Shown in pieces: positions 36,002-45,528 of a stretch of DNA of 64,000 nucleotides (the first letter of the stretch is position 1; every line of letters begins with the position of its first letter). Source of the DNA: Pseudobutyrivibrio ruminis (GTDB lineage: Bacteria; Bacillota; Clostridia; Lachnospirales; Lachnospiraceae); assembly GCA_015057315.1 (NCBI GenBank), contig SVER01000001.1, positions 62,001 to 126,000 of the forward strand. Direction: 5' to 3'. The notes beneath the pieces were generated by a model. It was not told the DNA's origin. It worked only from the letters and a program-made list of their open reading frames with translations, and searched no databases. The position numbers and the translations under genes are program-made.

Positions 36002-37363
36002 ATGAATACATTGATAAGGGTGCAAGGATTAGTGAAGAGAATTTTCGCAATCCTTGCAACTATTTTAATTGTAATTATTATCGCATTTCTTTTTCATGTA
36101 ATGCAGGTTAACAAATTTAATAATCTGGAAAGAAAAGTTACTGCTGATTCTGTAACCATGGAAGTAACTACAGATATTCACCCAAGGGGATTAATTACAG
36201 ATTCCTGGGAAAAGAACGACGCCTTTCCTAATAAGATAATCTATGCCAAAATCTATGAAGCTACAATTTCAAACAATTCTAAATGTCTCCTTAACGAGTG
36301 GAGTTTGCGTATAAATATTAATGAGGATTGTTATATAAACAATTCATGGAATGGTGTTGTAGAAATTCATCAGTTTACTGATATAGAAAGAACTCAGATT
36401 ATTGATCTTAGAAACTACGATGCAGATGATATTATTCTTAATTATTATTTGGCAGGTCAGGATTTATTAATTCCATTAAAAAGTGGTGATTACATTATTT
36501 ATTATCCAGACCCTAGTCCAAGTTCATGTGAAGTCCCTCTAAAATCTACCAAGGATTATACTGGTCAGGCTAACATAGGTATAATTATGTATAGCCTTAC
36601 TGGTGATGTGAATCTTACAGATTTTGAAATGACATATAAGCTTCACAAATCTTATTTCGCAGATATTAAGGGCAAAATATATTTAGTACTACTGCCAACA
36701 TGGATTCTTTTGATGGCAGTAGGCGGTTTGATTGCCTGGATTATCTTAGGCTTTGAGGGTCAGCTTTTGGTTAAAAACCAAATGCTGGATGACACCTTTA
36801 ATCTGTGTGCAATCGTAGCCGATGCCAAGGATTATTACCACAGAGAGCATTCTAAAAATGTGGCAACCTATTCAAGGATTATTGCAGAGCACATGGGAAT
36901 GGATAAGGTGGATTGCGACGATATTTATTATTCAGCATTGCTTCACAACATAGGTAATTATTCAGTTCCAGAAAAAATTCTTGGCAAAGCAACCAAGCTT
37001 ACAGATGAAGAAAGAAAAATTGTACAGATGCATACTGTAAAGGGAGCTTATATTTTAGAGACATTAAGCTCCTTCCCACATGCAGCAGAGGCTGCAATGT
37101 TCCATCATGAAAAATATGATGGAAGCGGCTATCCGGTTGGTAAAAAGGGTGAGGATATTCCTCTTATTGCCCGTATAATTGCAGTGGCAGATGCATACGA
37201 CAATATGAATAGAGAAAAGGTATATAGAAGAAAATTTACTAAAGAAGAAATTATAGAAGAATTCAAGGCTAAATCAGGAACACAGTTTGATCCTGCAATA
37301 GTTGATGTATTCCTAAGTATTATTGATGAAATTGAGGAGCTGTATGAATCTGAAGCCAACTAA
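36002..37363 (+). CDS. Membrane HD-GYP-like protein with altered HD motif
   Basis: The 453-residue protein has a membrane segment at about 14-34, an extracytoplasmic domain of about 180 residues with a pattern weakly resembling CBM2-type modules (NEWSLRININ; SWNGVVEI; SGDYIIYYP), a second membrane segment near 225-245, and a C-terminal HD-GYP domain. GYP is present at 376-378 (GSGYPVG), and HHE is present, but the HD pair that binds metal reads H315-N316 (LLHNIGNYSVPEKIL) where active members have H-D-I-G-K. It may be a cyclic-di-GMP receptor or an impaired phosphodiesterase. It overlaps the next gene by 20 bases. Confidence 0.85.
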   Translation: MNTLIRVQGLVKRIFAILATILIVIIIAFLFHVMQVNKFNNLERKVTADSVTMEVTTDIHPRGLITDSWEKNDAFPNKIIYAKIYEATISNNSKCLLNEWSLRININEDCYINNSWNGVVEIHQFTDIERTQIIDLRNYDADDIILNYYLAGQDLLIPLKSGDYIIYYPDPSPSSCEVPLKSTKDYTGQANIGIIMYSLTGDVNLTDFEMTYKLHKSYFADIKGKIYLVLLPTWILLMAVGGLIAWIILGFEGQLLVKNQMLDDTFNLCAIVADAKDYYHREHSKNVATYSRIIAEHMGMDKVDCDDIYYSALLHNIGNYSVPEKILGKATKLTDEERKIVQMHTVKGAYILETLSSFPHAAEAAMFHHEKYDGSGYPVGKKGEDIPLIARIIAVADAYDNMNREKVYRRKFTKEEIIEEFKAKSGTQFDPAIVDVFLSIIDEIEELYESEAN

Positions 37364-40300
37364 GGAAGAAATCAAAATTCTAATATATGGAATTATTTAT
37401 AATCTGGTGGGAAGAGCCATAGCAGTATACACAGGATTTCCAGGGTTTTTTAATGTTACAGGAACAATCTACAGTGCATACTATGGGGGCGCCTGCATAG
37501 GGGCTATTGTTGCCATTTTTAGTGGAGTATGCTCCTCTATTTTTATACATAAAGACATATATTATTTGATTATTGAATTCGTCTTTGCCATAGCAACAGG
37601 ATTGCTTAGCAAAAACAACAGATTTCTTAACAGGTTCTTTTCAGTTCTTAGTTTAATCATAACCCTAAGTGTTATTAAAGCTATAATGGTAACAATAGTT
37701 AATGTGGGATTTTTCAACGGAAGAACAGGCCTGTATTTACCAGATGCCACTATAGATTTTTTAAATTCAATTGAGTTACCACAGCTGGTGCAATCATTTG
37801 TAGCGGCTCTTTATGTTTGCTTTGCTGATGTATGTATAGCTTTATTTTTGATTTATTTTATACGGGCAAGCTTTAAAAGATATATTAAAAGAAAAACTGC
37901 ATTGAGATTAAAAAGAGCTCTTGGAAAAAAGGCTACCTTATGCCTTGCCATAGCTTTTGTTTCCTTTGCATGTCCAATAGTTGCCCAGGCAAAGGGAATG
38001 GAAATAGAGAATCATGTTGCAAGGGTATATAACAGTGAAAATGGCCTGGTTGGTGGCTGCGCCAATGCAATAGTGCAAACATCAGATGGAAGCATGTGGG
38101 TTGGAACATACGGTGGTTTGTATCGTTTTAATGGAAAGGATTTCCAGCTGCTGGATATGTTTCAGACTATTAGATCTGTTCAATGCCTGTATGTTGATAC
38201 AGAGGACCATCTATGGGTAGGTACAAATGGCTCAGGAGTTACTGTTATTGACGATGACTTAAATGCCTACAATATTGATACTACAAGAGGGCTGATGTCT
38301 AATACCATTCATGGCATTGTAGAAGATAAGAATTCGTATTTTTACATAGCAACAACTGCTGGACTTAGCTATGTAAAATTACAGAATGGCAAAATATTCA
38401 TTTATAAAGAATATAGAGATATAGGAAATGTATTAAATATCCAGAGAGATAGCTCTGGCAGGTTAGCAGCGCTAAATACAAACGGTCAAATCGTTGTATT
38501 TCAAAATGGAGATATTTTAACTCGCATATCTTTAAGTGATATGGGAACCAGTTGTGTAGCCTACGACAAGGAAAACAATCTATATGTTGGCACGGACCAT
38601 GAATGTATGTACAAATACAGCTTCAATGGTTCATCCTATGATTTTGTAGGGGAGATACAGGCAGCAGGATTAATATACATTAACAATATTTATTTTAAAG
38701 ATAATGGATATGGATATATAGCAGCAGATTCAGGTATTGGAATAATAGATTCTAGTATGAATATTGCGGTACTTAATCCTAGTGGGTTTGATAGTGCAGT
38801 AGAGGAAATCTACGAGGACTATCAAGGCAATCTTTGGTTTACATCCTATAGAAGGGGATTGTTATGCCTTAGCAAATCCAGCTTTATAGATTTATTTAGT
38901 GTATGTAATGAGCCTGCTTCTGTTGCCAATGCCACCTACAGAAAAGACAATATTTTTTATGTAGGAACAGATGACGGACTGGTTATCATTAATCTGGATT
39001 CTTTGGAAAGTATCAAAAACGAAGCTACAGATTATTATGCCAACAACCGTGTAAGGAGTATTGCTGAGGATGCTGATGGCAATCTTGTTATTGCAGCTTA
39101 TGGCAAAGAAATAAAGGCGCTGTCACCATCGGGAGAGTTCTTTACATATCTTGAGGGGGAGCAGATAACAGATAGACGTGCAAGATTGGTATATCCACTT
39201 TCAACAGGAGAAATGGTCATTTCAGCTGAAAGCGGTTTGTATTTTATTAAGGATAGAAAAATAGAATACAAAATGGAGTTAGGGGATAGCCTAAAGGAAT
39301 CTGAAATACTAAATCTATTGGAATTAGATGACGGTACTATTTTGGCTGGAAGTGATGGGGATGGCATTGAGCTAATAAAGAATCATAAGGTATATAGGGT
39401 AATATCTAAGGAAGAGGGGCTTAGTGCAGGAGTTATCCTAAGGCTTGTTAAAGATAAAAAAGGTGATGGCATATTTGTGGTTACAGGAAGTGGCCTATGC
39501 TATCTTGACGTAGCTTATAATGTCAGGGAAATATCAGGAGTTCCTTTCTATAATAATTATGATATATACCAGGGCGCTAAAGGTAATGTCTTTATTATTG
39601 GTGGAGCAGGAATCTATGTTATTAAGTATGATGCATTGATGGAAAATGCTAATCCAGACAGCTTTGAGCTACTGGATGTGAAAACAGGGCTTCCAGGAAG
39701 CCTTACAAGTAATGCATGGAATTGCATAGATGATGAAGAAAACATATATCTATGTGGCAGCACAGGTGTGTATAAGCTGGATGTTAATAACTATGATATT
39801 GATATTGATAAATATAAAAGCAAGATTACAGCAGTGGACATGGATGGCACCACCACTGCCATTACTAATAGTGATGAGATAGTTATTCCACGTGGTGTTA
39901 AAAGAATCAACCTTACATTGGATTTAAACAATTTTACACCTACTGACCCTTATGTGCGCTATTACCTTAATGGTATTGATAAGGAAAAGACCAAGGCTTT
40001 GTCATCAAGCCTTAGTACAATTTCCTATTTCATGATTCCTTATGGAACCTACGATTTTCATGTGGAAGTATTAGATGATGACAATAGTGTAATAGATGAA
40101 AATGTATATACTATTACAAAGGAAAGGGAGATATACGAGACAACAGGCTTTAGGTTGTATTTTTACACGATATTGGTGTTTATAATTACCTTTGTAATTG
40201 TTTCTATTGTTAACGGAACTGTCTACATGCTTACCAAAAAACAAAAGGCCGAGCATGAGGATATAGTTAGAAAGCTTCAGGTTGAAAAGACTCAAGCTTT

Positions 40301-42128
40301 GGAAAAGGCTCTTCGCATGGAAGAAGAAGCTAACAAAACCAAATCGGCCTTTCTTGCAAATATGTCTCATGAAATCAGAACACCTATCAATGCAATTATT
40401 GGTATGGGAACAATGATTTCTAGAGAATCTAAAGAAGCTGATACTAAAAAATACGCAAGGGATATTAGAAATGCCAGTAAGACCTTACTTGCCCTTATAA
40501 ACGATATTTTGGATTTCTCCAAGATAGAATCAGGAAATCTAGAGCTTGTTATGGGTGAGTATGACTTAGGTATAGTAGTTAATGATTTGGTCAATATGAT
40601 TCAGCCAAAGGCAGATGACAAGAAGCTGGAATTCATAGTAAAGGTTAATCCAAATATTCCTAAAAATCTGTATGGTGATGATGTAAGAATAGAGCAAATC
40701 ATAATCAACATACTAAATAATGCCGTTAAATATACTCATGTGGGCTCAGTCACCTTTACTATGGATTATGAAATGGTATCTGAGGATCAGATAGAATTAA
40801 AGGTAAGCGTATCTGATACAGGTATCGGCATAAAAGAAGAGGACATGGAAAAACTGTTTTCTCCTTATCAGCGTATTGATGAAATGCGAAACAAAAAGGT
40901 TGAAGGTACAGGCCTTGGTATGAGTATCACAAAGAGTCTTCTTGAAAAGATGAATTCATCCCTTAATGTATCCAGTGTATATGGTAAAGGCTCAACCTTC
41001 TCATTTACCTTGCTTCAATCTGTAACAGGAACAGATACTATAGGAGATTATAGAGAAAACAATGATTTTGGCAACAGAGAAAATGATATAGAAAAATTCC
41101 ATGCAAAAGATGCAGTTATTCTTGTTGTTGATGATGTGGAAATGAACCTTGTTGTTGCCAAGAGCTTGCTTAAGCGAATACAGATTGATGTGGAAACAGC
41201 ATCATCTGGTAGAGATGCAATAGCCTTAGCAAAAATCCGTAAATACGATATCATCTTTATGGACGCTATGATGCCTGGCCTTAGTGGCGAGGAATCTATG
41301 CAGATTATCAGGAAGGAATGTACTATAAATGCCGATACCCCAATTATTGTACTTACAGCTAATGCTATAAAGGGGGCTAAGGAAGAGTATATTTCTGCTG
41401 GCTTTGACAATTACCTATCAAAGCCAATAGATGGTATACAGTTTGAGGATATGATAGAGCACTATCTTCCAGAGGATAAGATTACACCCGTTACGGAAAG
41501 CGAGCTTGCAGAGTCTTCTGATAGTACAGATGGAACCATCATAGATCTATTTGAGAAGGAACCATTTATAGATGTGAACAAGGGTATCGAAGCTACAGGA
41601 GACAGAGATACGTATTTGATTGTATGTAAGAGCTTCCATGATACCGCTCCTGAAAAGCTTAAGCTTATTAAGGATTATGAGCATGATGATGATATTAAGA
41701 ATTACACTATTCAGGTACACGCACTTAAATCATCTGCAAGATTAATAGGCGCTTTGGATTTGTCCGAAAAGGCATTTAAGCTTGAGATGGCAGGTAAAAA
41801 TAATGACTTAGATTTCATTCATGCCAATACTGCCGAGGTGCTGTTCATTTATAAGTATGTATATGATAGGTTGCATGAATTCTATGAAGAAAATGAAACA
41901 GAGGAAGCACCTCGGGTAGAAAAGGAGGCAATTCCTGAAGAGGAGCTTGCAGAGGCTTACAATGTGCTTAAGGATATTGTGGAGCAGATGGATTATGATG
42001 GGGCTTGCGATGTTATAGAGACTTTGAAGGAATATTTATTACCTCAAGCGGATGCTGAAAAAGTTTCAAAGCTTAATAGCGCTCTACAAATCTTTGATTG
42101 GGATGCCATGGAGGAAATTTTAGAATGA
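37344..42128 (+). CDS. Giant hybrid histidine kinase: 5-TM domain, beta-propeller, kinase, receiver, HPt
   Basis: I choose the ATG at 37344, with GAGGAG just upstream. The product has 1594 residues. Five or so membrane segments fill residues 8-190, a sixth hydrophobic stretch (LCLAIAFVSFACPIVAQA) follows like an internal signal, then a two-component-regulator beta-propeller (about 220-820, repeats such as GSMWVGTYGGLYRFNG and HLWVGTNGSG), a Y_Y_Y-type domain, and a membrane segment near 935-955. The cytoplasmic part has HisKA (SHEIRTP, His near 1009), an ATPase domain, a receiver (Asp near 1306 in FMDAMMPG) and an HPt domain (His near 1459). No DNA-binding domain is present, unlike Bacteroides hybrid systems, so output must pass to another protein. 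Confidence 0.9.
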   Translation: MNLKPTKEEIKILIYGIIYNLVGRAIAVYTGFPGFFNVTGTIYSAYYGGACIGAIVAIFSGVCSSIFIHKDIYYLIIEFVFAIATGLLSKNNRFLNRFFSVLSLIITLSVIKAIMVTIVNVGFFNGRTGLYLPDATIDFLNSIELPQLVQSFVAALYVCFADVCIALFLIYFIRASFKRYIKRKTALRLKRALGKKATLCLAIAFVSFACPIVAQAKGMEIENHVARVYNSENGLVGGCANAIVQTSDGSMWVGTYGGLYRFNGKDFQLLDMFQTIRSVQCLYVDTEDHLWVGTNGSGVTVIDDDLNAYNIDTTRGLMSNTIHGIVEDKNSYFYIATTAGLSYVKLQNGKIFIYKEYRDIGNVLNIQRDSSGRLAALNTNGQIVVFQNGDILTRISLSDMGTSCVAYDKENNLYVGTDHECMYKYSFNGSSYDFVGEIQAAGLIYINNIYFKDNGYGYIAADSGIGIIDSSMNIAVLNPSGFDSAVEEIYEDYQGNLWFTSYRRGLLCLSKSSFIDLFSVCNEPASVANATYRKDNIFYVGTDDGLVIINLDSLESIKNEATDYYANNRVRSIAEDADGNLVIAAYGKEIKALSPSGEFFTYLEGEQITDRRARLVYPLSTGEMVISAESGLYFIKDRKIEYKMELGDSLKESEILNLLELDDGTILAGSDGDGIELIKNHKVYRVISKEEGLSAGVILRLVKDKKGDGIFVVTGSGLCYLDVAYNVREISGVPFYNNYDIYQGAKGNVFIIGGAGIYVIKYDALMENANPDSFELLDVKTGLPGSLTSNAWNCIDDEENIYLCGSTGVYKLDVNNYDIDIDKYKSKITAVDMDGTTTAITNSDEIVIPRGVKRINLTLDLNNFTPTDPYVRYYLNGIDKEKTKALSSSLSTISYFMIPYGTYDFHVEVLDDDNSVIDENVYTITKEREIYETTGFRLYFYTILVFIITFVIVSIVNGTVYMLTKKQKAEHEDIVRKLQVEKTQALEKALRMEEEANKTKSAFLANMSHEIRTPINAIIGMGTMISRESKEADTKKYARDIRNASKTLLALINDILDFSKIESGNLELVMGEYDLGIVVNDLVNMIQPKADDKKLEFIVKVNPNIPKNLYGDDVRIEQIIINILNNAVKYTHVGSVTFTMDYEMVSEDQIELKVSVSDTGIGIKEEDMEKLFSPYQRIDEMRNKKVEGTGLGMSITKSLLEKMNSSLNVSSVYGKGSTFSFTLLQSVTGTDTIGDYRENNDFGNRENDIEKFHAKDAVILVVDDVEMNLVVAKSLLKRIQIDVETASSGRDAIALAKIRKYDIIFMDAMMPGLSGEESMQIIRKECTINADTPIIVLTANAIKGAKEEYISAGFDNYLSKPIDGIQFEDMIEHYLPEDKITPVTESELAESSDSTDGTIIDLFEKEPFIDVNKGIEATGDRDTYLIVCKSFHDTAPEKLKLIKDYEHDDDIKNYTIQVHALKSSARLIGALDLSEKAFKLEMAGKNNDLDFIHANTAEVLFIYKYVYDRLHEFYEENETEEAPRVEKEAIPEEELAEAYNVLKDIVEQMDYDGACDVIETLKEYLLPQADAEKVSKLNSALQIFDWDAMEEILE

Positions 42129-42132
42129 GTAG

Positions 42133-42172
42133 AAATACAAGCGGGTTTATATTGACCCGTTTGTATTTTTTT
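42133..42172 (+). terminator. Rho-independent terminator
   Basis: A 13-bp stem with one G-T pair (arms AAATACAAGCGGGT and ACCCGTTTGTATTT) ends in seven T directly after the hybrid kinase gene. Confidence 0.88.
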
Positions 42173-42217
42173 GTTATTATCCTACTAAAAAGATAGGTAA
42201 AACTCGGGTAAAGTATT

Positions 42218-43030
42218 ATGGAAGCAGATTTATTAGAAAAATACGATAGATTAAAGGACTATTTCAAGGGTCTTGGCAGTGTTGCTGTGGCCTTTTCTAG
42301 TGGCGTAGATTCTACATTTCTTTTGTATGCAGCAGTAGATGCTTTGGGGGACAAAGCCGTTGCTATTACTGCATCATCATGTTCATTTCCCAAAAGAGAA
42401 CTAAATGAAGCTAAGGACTATTGTAAGGTGCTGGGCGTTAGACATTATATTGTAGAATCAGAAGAGCTTGAGATTGATGGGTTTGCTAAAAACCCTCCTA
42501 ATAGATGCTATCTATGCAAAAAAGAGCTTTTTGAGAAAATGTTTGAATTGGCAAAAAGCCTTGATATAGCCTATGTGGCAGAGGGTTCCAATCTAGATGA
42601 TAATGGTGACTATAGACCAGGGCTTATAGCAGTGGCTGAGCTTGGTGCCAAGAGCCCACTTAGGGAGATAGGCTTTACTAAACAGGAAATCAGGCAGCTT
42701 TCTAAGCACTTCGGTTTGCCAACTGCAAGTAAGCAATCTTTTGCCTGCCTTGCCAGCAGATTCCCTTATGGTGAAACCATCACCAAAGAAAAGCTTGCTA
42801 TGGTTGACAAGGCAGAACAGTTGCTTTTAGATGAGGGCTTCAATCAGTTTAGAGTGAGAATCCATGGTGACAATGTGGCACGTATTGAGATTCAGCCTGA
42901 GGATTTTCCAAGAATGCTTGATGAAGAATTTAGAATTCGTATATACGATACTTTTAAGACATACGGATTTGCCTATGTTTCATTGGATTTAAAGGGCTAT
43001 CGCACTGGAAGTATGAATGAAACATTATAA
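42218..43030 (+). CDS. larE: ATP-dependent sacrificial sulfur transferase
   Basis: The 270-residue protein has a PP-loop (AFSSGVDSTFLL), the RCYLCKKELF segment and the SFACLASRFPYGE motif typical of LarE. LarE adds sulfur to the pyridinium mononucleotide that becomes the nickel-pincer cofactor of lactate racemase. The partner genes larA, larB and larC are not nearby, so it may act in cofactor or thiol chemistry for another enzyme, or the partners are elsewhere. Its ribosome binding site is weak. Confidence 0.85.
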   Translation: MEADLLEKYDRLKDYFKGLGSVAVAFSSGVDSTFLLYAAVDALGDKAVAITASSCSFPKRELNEAKDYCKVLGVRHYIVESEELEIDGFAKNPPNRCYLCKKELFEKMFELAKSLDIAYVAEGSNLDDNGDYRPGLIAVAELGAKSPLREIGFTKQEIRQLSKHFGLPTASKQSFACLASRFPYGETITKEKLAMVDKAEQLLLDEGFNQFRVRIHGDNVARIEIQPEDFPRMLDEEFRIRIYDTFKTYGFAYVSLDLKGYRTGSMNETL

Positions 43031-43051
43031 TAAAGATTTAAAGAGGTATTT

Positions 43052-43819
43052 ATGTTAAATCAGTTTTCAAGAACAGAGCTTTTGCTTGGCAAGAATGCTA
43101 TGGAAGGCCTGGAGAATAAACGTGTTGCCATTTTTGGCATTGGTGGCGTAGGTGGTTATGTATGCGAGGCACTTGTTAGAACAGGTGTAGGGCATTTTGA
43201 TTTGATAGATGATGATCAGGTATGTCTGACTAATCTTAACAGACAGATTATCGCAACCCGTTCCACAGTAGGAAAAAACAAAGTAGATGTTATGAAGGAA
43301 CGAATGCTTGATATCAATCCTAAGGCAGATATTACAGTACATAAGTGCTTTTTCCTACCAGAGAATGCAGATGATTTTGATTTTAAATCCTACGATTATG
43401 TGGTGGATGCAGTGGATACTGTTACTGCCAAGATTGAAATTATCATGCGATGTAAAAAGGATGATGTGTCGGTAATCAGCTGCATGGGAGCAGGAAATAA
43501 GCTTGACCCTAGTAGATTTAGAGTAGCTGATATTTATAAAACTACAATGTGTCCACTTGCAAAGGTGATGCGACGTGAGATGAAAAAACGTGGAGTTAAG
43601 CATCTTAAGGTAGTATTTTCAGACGAAAAGCCAATTCGCCCAATAGAAGATATGGCTATCAGCTGTAGAACAAATTGTATTTGCCCACCTGGTGCAGAAC
43701 ACAAATGTACTGAAAGAAGAGATATTCCAGGTTCTATTGCATTTACACCGGCAGTGGCAGGACTTGTACTTGCCAGCGAAGTGATTAAAGATTTAACAGG
43801 CGGCTTTTCGCGCGAATAA
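43052..43819 (+). CDS. tcdA: tRNA threonylcarbamoyladenosine dehydratase (E1-like)
   Basis: The 255-residue E1-like enzyme has the ATP-binding GIGGVGGYVCEALVRTG motif, DDDQVCLTNLNRQ and YDYVVDAVDTV. TcdA cyclises t6A at position 37 of tRNAs using ATP. Several cysteines cluster at MCPLAK and SCRTNCICPPG. A GAGG site precedes the ATG. It lies 21 bases after larE and 12 bases before a LysR gene, so the three may be co-transcribed. Confidence 0.9.
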   Translation: MLNQFSRTELLLGKNAMEGLENKRVAIFGIGGVGGYVCEALVRTGVGHFDLIDDDQVCLTNLNRQIIATRSTVGKNKVDVMKERMLDINPKADITVHKCFFLPENADDFDFKSYDYVVDAVDTVTAKIEIIMRCKKDDVSVISCMGAGNKLDPSRFRVADIYKTTMCPLAKVMRREMKKRGVKHLKVVFSDEKPIRPIEDMAISCRTNCICPPGAEHKCTERRDIPGSIAFTPAVAGLVLASEVIKDLTGGFSRE

Positions 43820-43831
43820 GGGAGACTAACT

Positions 43832-44773
43832 ATGACAATACAACAAATGCTTTATGCTCTAACTATTGAGGAGTACGGTTCAATGAACAAGGCTGCAGAA
43901 AAGCTATACATTGTTCAGCCAACACTTACCAGTGCTATTCAGGAATTAGAGAACGAAATCGGAATCACTATTTTTATGAGAACCAACAAGGGCGTCATTG
44001 TGACCCCTGAGGGAGCTGAGTTTTTGGACGATATCAGAGGCTTTTATCGCCAGTATGATATCGTTATGCAAAAGTATAAGGATGAGGGTAGCTACAAGCG
44101 AAAGTTTGGCGTATCCACTCAGCATTATACATTTGCAGTAAGAGCATTTGTTGACATGGCAAAGGAATACGATATGAATCAGTTTGACTTTGCCCTTAGA
44201 GAGACTACCACTAAAAACATTGTAAAGGATGTAAGCACACTGAAAAGCGAGATAGGTATTCTTTACATCAGTGAGCATAACAAAAAGGCAATGAATAAGC
44301 TTTTTAATGAACATGCAGTGGAGTTTCATTCCCTGATTAAATGTAGAGCATTTGTGTATCTATGGCATGAGCATCCTCTTGCAAAACAGGATTCAATAGG
44401 CTTTGAGGATCTTAAGAATTATCCTTGTCTATATTTTGAACAGGGAGAAAACAGTGAATTTCTTGCAGAGGAAATACTTAGTGAAAACATTTACCCTCAG
44501 ACTATACGTGTAACGGACCGTTCAACCATGCTTAATTTAGTAAAGGCTATGAATGGCTATACACTCTGCTCTGGAATTATCTGGGGTGATTACAATGGTG
44601 ATGGATACATCGTTGTGCCATATCGTGAGGACGAGGAAAATCCAAACAGTATAATGGAAATAGGCTATATCACCAAGAAGAATGCTGTAATGTCTAAAAT
44701 AGGTATACAGTATTTGGAGGAAATAGACGCGGCCTTAGCTCAGATTGATAAATCAGTTATCTACGAAGAATAG
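43832..44773 (+). CDS. LysR-family transcriptional regulator
   Basis: The 313-residue protein starts with the LysR winged helix-turn-helix (MTIQQMLYALTIEEYGSMNKAAEKL, abbreviated: MTIQQMLYAL and SMNKAAEKLYIVQPTLTSAI) and continues with a periplasmic-binding-like effector domain. GGGAGA precedes the ATG. The siroheme-type gene follows 71 bases on, in the same direction rather than divergently, so the target is uncertain; sulfur or heme metabolism is possible from context. Confidence 0.9.
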   Translation: MTIQQMLYALTIEEYGSMNKAAEKLYIVQPTLTSAIQELENEIGITIFMRTNKGVIVTPEGAEFLDDIRGFYRQYDIVMQKYKDEGSYKRKFGVSTQHYTFAVRAFVDMAKEYDMNQFDFALRETTTKNIVKDVSTLKSEIGILYISEHNKKAMNKLFNEHAVEFHSLIKCRAFVYLWHEHPLAKQDSIGFEDLKNYPCLYFEQGENSEFLAEEILSENIYPQTIRVTDRSTMLNLVKAMNGYTLCSGIIWGDYNGDGYIVVPYREDEENPNSIMEIGYITKKNAVMSKIGIQYLEEIDAALAQIDKSVIYEE

Positions 44774-44844
44774 CAACAATAATATTTCACAAAGGTATGG
44801 TAGAATTCAATCTATAGTAGCATTTTTCGTAAAAGGAGGGGACT

Positions 44845-45477
44845 ATGGCATATTTTCCTATGTTTGTTGATATAACAGAATCCAATTGTTTGGTTGTAGG
44901 TGGCGGTGATGTGGCCCTTAGAAAGGTAAACGTACTGCTTGATTTCGGTGCCAGAGTGCATGTGATTGCCAAGGAAATATCTATGGAACTTGCTGCTTTA
45001 TCTGAGGAGACAGACCATTTGCTACTAGAGCAGCGAGAGTTTACACCACTTGATTTGCAGGAGCGAAGGCTTGTGGTTGTTGCTACAAACGACGAGGAAT
45101 TAAATGGTCAGATTTCCATGATGTGCAAAGAGGGAGGTATCCCTGTGAATGTTGTGGATGATAAGGAAAAATGTACTTTTATTTTCCCTTCATATCTAAA
45201 GGAACAGAATCTGGTGGGAGCTTTTTCCAGTGGCGGCAACAGCCCTGCTCTTACGCAGTTTCTTAGGAACAAAGAAAAAGAGGTGCTTACTCCAAAGCTT
45301 GGTGAGCTTAACGAAATGCTTGGAAGATGGCGCCAGCCAATTACAGAACTATTCCCACTTGAGGAAAGCCGCCGCAGCGCCTTCGAACAGCTAATAGACT
45401 ACGCCCTTTGCTACGACGGCATCCCTACCGACGAAGAGGTAGAGGAGCTGCTGGGAGCAATAAGTATGACATTGTAG
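44845..45477 (+). CDS. Precorrin-2 dehydrogenase / sirohydrochlorin ferrochelatase-like
   Basis: The 210-residue protein has the NAD-binding start typical of SirC/Met8/CysG N-terminal domains (CLVVGGGDVALRKVNVLL), VVVATNDEELN and the asparagine-serine-proline segment SSGGNSPAL. It should oxidise precorrin-2 to sirohydrochlorin and may also insert iron. A strong AAAGGAGGGG site precedes the ATG. Other corrin or siroheme genes are not seen nearby. Confidence 0.88.
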   Translation: MAYFPMFVDITESNCLVVGGGDVALRKVNVLLDFGARVHVIAKEISMELAALSEETDHLLLEQREFTPLDLQERRLVVVATNDEELNGQISMMCKEGGIPVNVVDDKEKCTFIFPSYLKEQNLVGAFSSGGNSPALTQFLRNKEKEVLTPKLGELNEMLGRWRQPITELFPLEESRRSAFEQLIDYALCYDGIPTDEEVEELLGAISMTL

Positions 45478-45481
45478 GGCT

Positions 45482-45503
45482 TGTGCGCCTAACAGGCGGA
45501 CTA
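45482..45503 (+). other. Short motif shared with the kdgK upstream element
   Basis: TAACAGGCGGACTA (45490-45503) is identical to 30725-30738 ahead of kdgK and differs at two bases from 26537-26550 ahead of uxuA. Here it forms a small CGCCT/AGGCG hairpin in the gap before the S66 peptidase gene, without the long stems. Confidence 0.45.
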
Positions 45504-45528
45504 AAATATTTAGAAAGACTAGGAGAAT

